A stretch of 64,000 bases of DNA, taken from positions 62,001-126,000 of the forward strand of contig NZ_JOEM01000019.1 in NCBI RefSeq assembly GCF_000718135.1, given 5' to 3'. This stretch comes from Streptomyces cyaneofuscatus. GTDB lineage: Bacteria; Actinomycetota; Actinomycetes; Streptomycetales; Streptomycetaceae. Made by a program: the position numbers and the translations under genes. The notes below the pieces were generated by a model. The model did no database searches. It saw only the letters and a list, made by a program, of their open reading frames with translations, and was not told the DNA's origin. Below are positions 42,466-48,881 of this stretch, one piece after another (positions within the stretch are counted from its first letter, which is position 1; each line of letters begins with the position of its first letter).

Positions 42466-45015
42466 ATGGGACGCGGCACACTCCGGATCTACCTCGGCGC
42501 GGCACCGGGCGTCGGCAAGACGTACGCGATGCTGGCCGAGGCCCACCGCAGGGTCGAGCGCGGCACCGACTGCGTGGTGGCCCTCGTGGAGCACCACGAC
42601 CGGCCGCGTACCGAGGTGATGCTGCACGGTCTGGAACAGATCCCGCGTTCCGAGATCGACTACCGCTCCGCCGTCTTCACCGAGATGGACGTCGACGCCG
42701 TCCTGGAGCGCGCGCCCGCCGTGGCCCTGGTGGACGAACTGGCCCACACCAACGTGCCCGGCTCCCGCAACGCCAAGCGCTGGCAGGACGTCGAGGAGCT
42801 TCTGCGGGCCGGGATCGACGTCATATCCACGGTCAACATCCAGCACCTGGAGTCGCTGGGCGACGTGGTCGAGTCGATCACCGGCGTACGCCAGCAGGAG
42901 ACCGTCCCGGACGAGGTGGTGCGCCGGGCCGACCAGATCGAGCTGGTCGACATGTCGCCCCAGGCGCTGCGCCGCCGGATGGCGCACGGCAACATCTACC
43001 AGCCCGACAAGCTGGACGCCGCCCTCTCGAACTACTTCCGCCCCGGCAACCTGACCGCCCTGCGCGAGCTGGCCCTCCTGTGGACCGCCGACCGGGTCGA
43101 CGAGTACCTCCAGCAGTACCGGGGCGAGCACAACATCCGCACCACCTGGCAGGCCCGCGAACGCATCGTCGTCGGCCTCACCGGCGGCCCCGAGGGCCGC
43201 ACGCTCATCCGCCGCGCCTCCCGGATGGCCGCCAAGGGCTCCGGCAGCGAGATCCTCGCCGTCTACATCGCGCGCAGCGACGGGCTGACCTCCGCGTCGC
43301 CCAAGGAGCTGGCGGTCCAGCGCACCCTGGTCGAGGACGTCGGCGGGACGTTCCACCACGTCATCGGCGACGACATCCCCGCCGCCCTCCTGGAGTTCGC
43401 CCGCGGCGTCAACGCCACCCAGATCGTGCTGGGCTCCAGCCGCCGCAAGACCTGGCAGTACATCTACGGCCCCGGAGTCGGCGCCACCGTCGCCCGGGAG
43501 TCCGGGCCCGACCTGGACGTCCACATCGTCACCCACGAAGAGGTCGCCAAGGGCCGTGGCCTGCCCATCGCGCGCGGCGCCCGGCTCGGGCGGGCCCGGA
43601 TCGTGGGGGGATGGCTGGTGGGCGTCGGGGGGTCCGTTCTGCTCGCCCTGCTTCTGCTCAGCCTGGAGAACGGCCCCGGCCTCGCCAACGACGTCCTGCT
43701 CTTCCTCTTCCTGACCGTCGCCGCGGCGCTGCTCGGCGGATTGCGGCCCGCGCTCGCCTCGGCCGCCGTCGGCACCCTGCTTCTGAACTACTGGTTCACC
43801 CCGCCGACCCATACTCTGACCGTCCAGGACCCGGAGAACTTCGTCGCCATCGTGATCTTCTTCGCGGTGGCGGTGGCGGTCTCCTCGGTGGTGGACCTGG
43901 CGGCCCGCCGTACCCACCAGGCCGCCCGGCTGCGCGCCGAGTCGGAGATCCTCTCCTTCCTGGCGGGCAGCGTGCTGCGCGGGGAGACCGCGCTGGACGC
44001 GCTGCTGGAGCGGGTCCGCGAGACCTTCGCGATGGAGTCGGTCGCCCTGCTGGAGCGGGCCAGCGACGTCGACCCGTGGACCTGCGCCGGGTCGGTCGGG
44101 CCCGCCCCGGTCGCCCGGCCCGACGACGCGGACGTGGACATGCCGGTCGGCGACAACATGGCGCTCGCGCTCTCCGGCCGGGTGCTGCCCGCCGAGGACC
44201 GCCGGGTGCTCGGCGCCTTCGCCGCCCAGGCGGCCGTCGTCCTGGACCGCCAGCGCCTGGTCTCCGAGGCCGACCGGGCCCGCAGGCTCGCCGAGGGCAA
44301 CCGGATCAGGACCGCGCTGCTCGCCGCCGTCAGCCATGACCTGCGCACCCCGCTCGCCGGGATCAAGGCCGCCGTCAGCTCGCTGCGCTCCGACGACGTG
44401 GCCTGGTCGCCGGAGGACGAGGCAGAGCTCCTCGAAGGCATCGAGGACGGCGCCGACCGGCTCGACCACCTGGTCGGCAACCTGCTGGACATGTCCCGCC
44501 TCCAGACCGGCACCGTGACCCCGCTGATCCGCGAGATCGACCTCGACGAGGTGGTGCCGATGGCGCTCGGCGGGGTCCCCGAGGGCAGCGTCGACCTGGA
44601 CATCCCCGAGACGCTGCCCATGGTCGCCGTCGACCCGGGACTGCTGGAGCGGGTCGTCGCCAACGTCGTCGAGAACGCCGTCAAGTACAGCCCCGGCGGG
44701 GAGCCCATCGCGGTGGCCGCCAGCGCGCACGGCGAACGCGTCGAGCTCCGGGTCGTCGACCGGGGGCGCGGCGTCCCCGACGAGGCCAAGGAGCGGATCT
44801 TCGAGCCCTTCCAGCGGTACGGTGACGCCCCGCGCGGCGCCGGGGTGGGCCTCGGCCTCGCGGTCTCCCGGGGCTTCGCCGAGGCCATGGGCGGCACCCT
44901 GGACGCCGAGGACACGCCTGGTGGCGGGCTGACCATGGTCCTGACGCTGACGGCCGCACCGGGCCGGGAGCAGGTCCAGGACCGGGCGGCGCTCCCGGCC
45001 GAGGCCACCTCATGA
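42466..45015 (+). CDS. kdpD: Sensor histidine kinase KdpD
   Basis: An 849-residue KdpD that senses K+ limitation and osmotic stress. The N-terminal KdpD domain has the P-loop GAAPGVGKTYAML (about 10-22) and VDELAHTNVPGSRN. A universal-stress-protein-like domain follows (about 225-350, VVGLTGGPEGRTLIRRASRM). Four membrane helices lie at about 380-480, a GAF-like domain at about 500-600, then His624 in AAVSHDLRTPLAG and the HATPase (NVVENAVKYSPGG, GVGLGLAVSRGFAEAMGG). In other bacteria the stress-protein-like domain can bind c-di-AMP. Start is ATG 42466. The stop overlaps the ATG of a 41-codon frame that leads into kdpE. Confidence 0.96.
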   Translation: MGRGTLRIYLGAAPGVGKTYAMLAEAHRRVERGTDCVVALVEHHDRPRTEVMLHGLEQIPRSEIDYRSAVFTEMDVDAVLERAPAVALVDELAHTNVPGSRNAKRWQDVEELLRAGIDVISTVNIQHLESLGDVVESITGVRQQETVPDEVVRRADQIELVDMSPQALRRRMAHGNIYQPDKLDAALSNYFRPGNLTALRELALLWTADRVDEYLQQYRGEHNIRTTWQARERIVVGLTGGPEGRTLIRRASRMAAKGSGSEILAVYIARSDGLTSASPKELAVQRTLVEDVGGTFHHVIGDDIPAALLEFARGVNATQIVLGSSRRKTWQYIYGPGVGATVARESGPDLDVHIVTHEEVAKGRGLPIARGARLGRARIVGGWLVGVGGSVLLALLLLSLENGPGLANDVLLFLFLTVAAALLGGLRPALASAAVGTLLLNYWFTPPTHTLTVQDPENFVAIVIFFAVAVAVSSVVDLAARRTHQAARLRAESEILSFLAGSVLRGETALDALLERVRETFAMESVALLERASDVDPWTCAGSVGPAPVARPDDADVDMPVGDNMALALSGRVLPAEDRRVLGAFAAQAAVVLDRQRLVSEADRARRLAEGNRIRTALLAAVSHDLRTPLAGIKAAVSSLRSDDVAWSPEDEAELLEGIEDGADRLDHLVGNLLDMSRLQTGTVTPLIREIDLDEVVPMALGGVPEGSVDLDIPETLPMVAVDPGLLERVVANVVENAVKYSPGGEPIAVAASAHGERVELRVVDRGRGVPDEAKERIFEPFQRYGDAPRGAGVGLGLAVSRGFAEAMGGTLDAEDTPGGGLTMVLTLTAAPGREQVQDRAALPAEATS

Positions 45016-45137
45016 CGGACCCGCCGCGCACGGTCCCGCCACCTGACGACGGTCCCGCCCGCCTGAAGCCCGCCCCCTCCTCCCCGTACAGCCCCTCCCC
45101 GTACAGCTCCTCCCGCAGAAAGGCAGGTCCGCGATGA
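45012..45137 (+). CDS. Possible 41-residue linker ORF between kdpD and kdpE
   Basis: An ATG at 45012 overlaps the kdpD stop by 4 bp (ATGA). The frame runs 41 codons to a TGA at 45135-45137, which overlaps the kdpE ATG (45134) by 4 bp. The peptide is rich in Pro, Ser and Arg (MTDPPRTVPPPDDGPARLKP in the first half) with the repeat SPYSPSPYSSS. About four fifths of its codons end in G or C, but it uses AGA, which is rare in this genome. It could encode a real small protein or be an untranslated-looking spacer that transmits ribosomes from kdpD to kdpE. The ribosome-binding site AAAGGCAGG for kdpE lies inside it. Confidence 0.4.
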   Translation: MTDPPRTVPPPDDGPARLKPAPSSPYSPSPYSSSRRKAGPR

Positions 45138-45826
45138 CCCGGGTGCTTGTGGTCGACGACGAGCCGCAGATCGTACGCGCCCTCGTGATCAACCTGAAGG
45201 CCCGCAAGTACGAGGTCGACGCCGCGCCCGACGGGGCGACCGCCCTCCAGCTCGCCGCCGCCCGCCACCCCGACGTCGTGCTCCTGGACCTCGGGCTGCC
45301 CGACATGGACGGGGTCGAGGTGATCAAGGGCCTGCGCGGCTGGACCCGGGTCCCGATCCTCGTCCTCTCCGCGCGCCACACCTCCGACGAGAAGGTGGAG
45401 GCGCTGGACGCGGGCGCCGACGACTACGTCACCAAGCCCTTCGGCATGGACGAGCTGCTGGCCCGCCTGCGCGCCTCGGTACGCCGCTCGGAACCGGTCG
45501 GCCAGGACATCGGCGAGGACCTCGCGATCGTGGAGACGGCCGGCTTCACCGTCGACCTGGCGGCCAAGAAGGTGCACCGCGCCGGCCGCGACGTACGGCT
45601 GACCCCCACCGAGTGGCACCTGCTGGAGGTCCTCGTCCGCAACGGCGGCCGCCTGGTCAGCCAGAAACAGCTCCTCCAGGAGGTCTGGGGGCCCTCCTAC
45701 GGCACCGAGACCAACTATCTGCGGGTCTACATGGCCCAGCTCCGCCGCAAGCTGGAGGCGGACCCCTCGCACCCCCGCCACTTCGTCACCGAGCCGGGCA
45801 TGGGCTACCGCTTCGAGCGTGACTGA
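45134..45826 (+). CDS. kdpE: Response regulator KdpE
   Basis: A 230-residue OmpR-family regulator partnered with KdpD. The receiver has the acidic pair DDE (8-10), Asp52 in VVLLDLGLPDMDG and the conserved Lys in VTKPF. The winged helix-turn-helix (about 135-228) includes LTPTEWHLLEVLVRNGG, YGTETNYLRVYMAQLRRKLE and the terminal GMGYRFE. It activates kdpFABC when K+ is low. Candidate binding repeats lie upstream of the operon at 37445-37476. AAAGGCAGG precedes ATG 45134. Confidence 0.95.
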   Translation: MTRVLVVDDEPQIVRALVINLKARKYEVDAAPDGATALQLAAARHPDVVLLDLGLPDMDGVEVIKGLRGWTRVPILVLSARHTSDEKVEALDAGADDYVTKPFGMDELLARLRASVRRSEPVGQDIGEDLAIVETAGFTVDLAAKKVHRAGRDVRLTPTEWHLLEVLVRNGGRLVSQKQLLQEVWGPSYGTETNYLRVYMAQLRRKLEADPSHPRHFVTEPGMGYRFERD

Positions 45827-45889
45827 CGCTCACCGGCTCACCCTTTCGAGTGGTCCACCCAGGCCTCAGTACACAGCCCGCAGGACCGG

Positions 45890-45895
45890 TACCCT
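45890..45895 (+). promoter_or_regulatory. -10 element of a probable leaderless promoter
   Basis: TACCCT ends 6 nt before the ATG at 45902, with no ribosome-binding site between them. Confidence 0.4.
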
Positions 45896-45901
45896 TCGGG
45901 T

Positions 45902-46318
45902 ATGAGTGCTGTTCCCCGACACGAGAAGGCCGGCAGGGCGGAGAGGCCTTCCGGGCGCTTCCGCCGTATGCTCGACCGGCTCTCCAGTTCCCAGGAGGAC
46001 CTGGAGTCCCAGGAGCTGCGGGAGGACACCCAGGCCACCGGGTGCACCCGGATATCCGAGTGCACCGACCGCCAGATCGTGAAGGTGGCTGGTACGTTGC
46101 GGACCGTCACCCTCCGACCCCGTGCCGGAGTGCCCGCCCTGGAGGCGGAGCTCTTCGACGGCACCGAGCCGCTGGACGTGGTCTGGCTGGGCCGGCGCTC
46201 CATCGTCGGCATAGAGCCCGGCCGCCGGATCATCGCCTCGGGCCGGGTCGCCATGAGTCACGGGCGCCGGGTGCTGTTCAACCCCACATACGAACTCCGA
46301 CCGCTCGGCAAGGAGTAG
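45902..46318 (+). CDS. OB-fold nucleic-acid-binding domain protein
   Basis: A 138-residue protein. After a basic, charged N-terminus (RRMLDRLSSSQEDLESQELRED) comes a compact beta-rich domain: RQIVKVAGTLRTVTLRPRAG, PALEAELFDGTEPLDVVWLG, IEPGRRIIASGRVAM and RRVLFNPTYEL. This order of strands is the OB-fold seen in tRNA/ssDNA-binding proteins. The role is unknown. Its start is predicted leaderless (TACCCT 6 nt upstream). The DUF3159 gene begins 3 bp after its stop and the two form an operon. OB plus DUF3159 is a recurrent actinobacterial pair as I recall, placed here beside K+ transport genes. Confidence 0.82.
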   Translation: MSAVPRHEKAGRAERPSGRFRRMLDRLSSSQEDLESQELREDTQATGCTRISECTDRQIVKVAGTLRTVTLRPRAGVPALEAELFDGTEPLDVVWLGRRSIVGIEPGRRIIASGRVAMSHGRRVLFNPTYELRPLGKE

Positions 46319-46321
46319 CCG

Positions 46322-47128
46322 GTGACGTCTCTCGACAAGCCGACGTCCGAAACGGACCAGCCTCACCCCACCGACCGGCAGAGCGCCGGCGGAAGGCACG
46401 CCGCCCAGCAGGACGCCGCGTCGAAGGCGGTCACCGAAGCCGCCCTCTTCGAGGCCTTCGGCGGCGTGCGCGGCATGGTGGAGACAGTCCTGCCCGGGCT
46501 GCTCTTCGTCACGATCTTCACGATCAACAAGGACCTGCACATCTCGGCCATCGCGGCCCTGGCCGTCTCCCTGGCCCTGGTCGCCGTACGGCTGATCCGC
46601 CGGGACACCGTGAAGCACGCCTTCAGCGGCGTCTTCGGGGTCGCCTTCGGTGTCGTCTTCGCGATGATGACGGGCAACGCCAAGGACTTCTACCTGCCGG
46701 GCATGCTCTACACCCTGGGGCTGGCCGTCGCCTACCTGGGCACCGCCGCCGCAGGCGTACCGCTGATCGGCCTCATCCTGGGCCCGGTCTTCAAGGAGAA
46801 CCTCTCCTGGCGGACGCGTAACCCGGGCCGGAAGAAGGCGTACACGAAGGCCAGTTACGCCTGGGGCCTCATCCTGCTCACCAAGTGCGCGATCCTCTTC
46901 CCGCTGTATTGGTGGGCCGACACCACGCAGTTCGGCTGGGTGCTGATCGCGCTCAAGATCCCGCCGTTCCTGCTCGCGGTCTACCTGACCTGGGTCTTCC
47001 TGGCGAAGGCTCCGCCGCCCATCGACGTCTTCGCCGAGATGGAGGCCGAGGAGAAGGCCGCGGAGCAGGCCGAGAAAGACCATAAGGCCGAGCAGGCCGC
47101 GGCGGCTCTCCGCAACCCGGAGGCGTAA
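46322..47128 (+). CDS. DUF3159 membrane protein
   Basis: A 268-residue integral membrane protein with about six helices: VETVLPGLLFVTIFTI, ISAIAALAVSLALVAV, FGVAFGVVFAMMTG, LGLAVAYLGTAAAGVPLIGLIL, LILLTKCAILFPLYWW and WVLIALKIPPFLLAVYLTWVFL. The N-terminus (to about 45) is hydrophilic and the C-terminus is an acidic coiled tail (EMEAEEKAAEQAEKDHKAEQ). The function is unknown. GTG 46322 uses AAGGAG at the end of the OB-fold gene. It faces the trkA-type genes across a 17-bp-stem terminator. Confidence 0.85.
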   Translation: MTSLDKPTSETDQPHPTDRQSAGGRHAAQQDAASKAVTEAALFEAFGGVRGMVETVLPGLLFVTIFTINKDLHISAIAALAVSLALVAVRLIRRDTVKHAFSGVFGVAFGVVFAMMTGNAKDFYLPGMLYTLGLAVAYLGTAAAGVPLIGLILGPVFKENLSWRTRNPGRKKAYTKASYAWGLILLTKCAILFPLYWWADTTQFGWVLIALKIPPFLLAVYLTWVFLAKAPPPIDVFAEMEAEEKAAEQAEKDHKAEQAAAALRNPEA

Positions 47129-47137
47129 GGACGTAAA

Positions 47138-47177
47138 AGGAAGGGCCCGTAACCGCTGTTGTGCGGTTACGGGCCCT
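47138..47177. terminator. Bidirectional hairpin terminator
   Basis: GAAGGGCCCGTAACCGC (47138-47154) pairs perfectly with GCGGTTACGGGCCCTTC (47161-47177) over a 6-nt loop between convergent stops. Confidence 0.88.
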
Positions 47178-47211
47178 TCTTATGTTCACGCGTCAGCTCT
47201 ACGGCTGCGCG

Positions 47212-47892
47212 TCAGTCGTCGGACGACAGATCGCGGCGGACCGACAACAGGTCCTCCAACTGCTCCTCGCGCGCCTGGGCCGCCACGAACAGCAGCTCAT
47301 CACCGGCCTCCAGGGACTCCTCGGGGCTCGGCGTCAGCACCCGCGTCCCCCGGATGATGGTGACCAGCGAGGTGTCCTCGGGCCACGCCACATCACCGAC
47401 CCGGGTCCCGGCCAGCGCCGACTCCGGCGGCAGCGTCAGCTCCACCAGGTTGGCGTCGCCGTGGCTGAAGCGCAACAGCCGGACCAGATCGCCGACGCTC
47501 ACCGCCTCCTCCACCAGGGCCGACATCAGCCGCGGGGTCGAGACCGCGACATCGACGCCCCAGGACTCGTTGAAGAGCCACTCGTTCTTCGGGTGGTTGA
47601 CCCGCGCCACCACGCGCGGCACGCCGTACTCGGTCTTCGCGAGCAGCGAGACGACCAGGTTCACCTTGTCGTCGCCCGTCGCCGCGATCACCACGTTGCA
47701 GCGCTGCAGGGCCGCCTCGTCCAGCGAGGTGATCTCGCAGGCGTCCGCGAGCAGCCATTCCGCCGACGGGACCCGCTCCACCGAGATGGCGCTGGGCGCC
47801 TTGTCGATGAGCAGCACCTCGTGCCCGTTCTCCAGGAGTTCGGTGGCGATGGAACGGCCCACCGCGCCCGCTCCGGCAATCGACACACGCAT
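47212..47892 (-). CDS. TrkA-type RCK potassium-channel/transporter regulator (second of pair)
   Basis: A 226-residue RCK protein. The N-terminal Rossmann domain starts with VSIAGAGAVGRSIATELLE (GxGxxG) and has LLIDK as the acidic end of strand 2. The C-terminal RCK_C domain (about 140-215) includes NLVELTLPPESALAG and a final regulatory fold. These proteins gate K+ transporters by binding NAD(H), ATP or c-di-AMP. ATG 47892 overlaps the stop of the upstream paralogue (TGATG), so the two are made together and may form a heteromeric ring. The divergent KimA-like importer is the nearest K+ transporter, and no TrkH-type channel is adjacent. Confidence 0.92.
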   Translation of the reverse strand: MRVSIAGAGAVGRSIATELLENGHEVLLIDKAPSAISVERVPSAEWLLADACEITSLDEAALQRCNVVIAATGDDKVNLVVSLLAKTEYGVPRVVARVNHPKNEWLFNESWGVDVAVSTPRLMSALVEEAVSVGDLVRLLRFSHGDANLVELTLPPESALAGTRVGDVAWPEDTSLVTIIRGTRVLTPSPEESLEAGDELLFVAAQAREEQLEDLLSVRRDLSSDD

Positions 47893-48560
47893 CAATGACC
47901 GCCCTCCTCGGGACCCTCGGCGAAGGCCTCTTCGACCTTGGCGATCTCGTCCGTACGCATCATCACGTGGACCAGGTCGCCCTCCTGCAGGACGGTCTGC
48001 GACGTCGGCAGGATGGCCTCGCCCAGCCGGGTGAGGAAGGCGACGCGGACGCCGGTCTGCTCCTGGAGCGTGCTGATCCGGTGGCCGATCCACGACGGTG
48101 TCGTGTGCACCTCGGCGAGCTGCACACCCCCGCTCGGATCGCGCCACAGCGGCTCCGCGCCCGACGGCAGCAGCCGCCGCAGCATCTGGTCCGCCGTCCA
48201 GCGGACCGTCGCCACGGTGGGAATGCCGAGCCGCTGGTACACCTCGGCCCGCTTCGGGTCGTAGATGCGGGCCGCGACGTTCTCGATGGAGAACATCTCG
48301 CGGGCCACGCGGGCCGCGATGATGTTGGAGTTGTCGCCGCTGCTTACCGCGGCGAACGCCCCGGCGTCCTCGATGCCCGCCTCGCGGAGGGTGTCCTGAT
48401 CGAAGCCGACCCCGGTGACCCGGCGACCGCCGAATCCGGACCCGAGACGGCGGAAGGCCGTGGGGTCCTGGTCGATCACCGCGACCGTGTGGCCCTGCTG
48501 CTCCAGGGTCTGTGCGAGAGCGGCTCCGACGCGCCCGCAGCCCATGATGACGATGTGCAC
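47892..48560 (-). CDS. trkA: TrkA-type RCK potassium-uptake regulator (first of pair)
   Basis: A 222-residue RCK protein. The Rossmann motif is MHIVIMGCGRVGAALAQTLE with AVIDQD ending strand 2, the NAD-binding glycine-rich loop being GCGRVG. The RCK_C domain follows at about 140-210 (LAEVHTTPSWIGHRISTLQE). It is the first gene of the two-gene operon; its stop shares a base with the next ATG. Upstream is a 321-bp divergent region shared with a KimA-like K+ importer. Both belong to the c-di-AMP-responsive K+ toolkit in other bacteria, though whether these particular proteins bind it is unknown. Confidence 0.93.
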   Translation of the reverse strand: MHIVIMGCGRVGAALAQTLEQQGHTVAVIDQDPTAFRRLGSGFGGRRVTGVGFDQDTLREAGIEDAGAFAAVSSGDNSNIIAARVAREMFSIENVAARIYDPKRAEVYQRLGIPTVATVRWTADQMLRRLLPSGAEPLWRDPSGGVQLAEVHTTPSWIGHRISTLQEQTGVRVAFLTRLGEAILPTSQTVLQEGDLVHVMMRTDEIAKVEEAFAEGPEEGGH

Positions 48561-48881
48561 CGTTCGCCTACCTCGCCGTCCTGGTCGTCCGGCTGACCTG
48601 CGAAAACACGCTGCTCACACTTCTCTCTCAGCTTGCCGGGCAAACAACGGGGCAACGGCTTCGGCGTTGCCCGGGGATGAGCTTATGCCGCTGGGGGGCC
48701 GCTGTTTCCTCCGAGTGTGCGTTGCCCCGGACACATGGGCAAAGGGGGAGTAAAGGCGCTGCGCCGGTCGCAAGGATTGCGTTAAGGATTACGGCTGATT
48801 TCTGCTCCCGCCGCAGGAGAGCGGGGTGCCACGGCGATCAGGCGTCCTCGACCGGTACGGGCTCCGCTTACGATCCTCAGC
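48561..48881. promoter_or_regulatory. Divergent promoter region between trkA-type and KimA-like genes
   Basis: GGGCAACG (48650-48657) and CGTTGCCC (48665-48672) form a hairpin with a GCTTCGG loop, and a third copy CGTTGCCC lies at 48720-48727. TACGAT (48869-48874) is 7 nt before the KimA-like GTG, suggesting a leaderless rightward mRNA. I looked for ydaO-riboswitch signature blocks here and do not see them. Confidence 0.5.

Noticed and set aside
48561..48881. Possible ydaO riboswitch before the trkA-type or KimA-like gene
   Set aside because: The conserved blocks seen at 13308-13456 (GTGACCCG, GAACCCGTCAGCTAAC) are absent. Only a simple GC hairpin is present.
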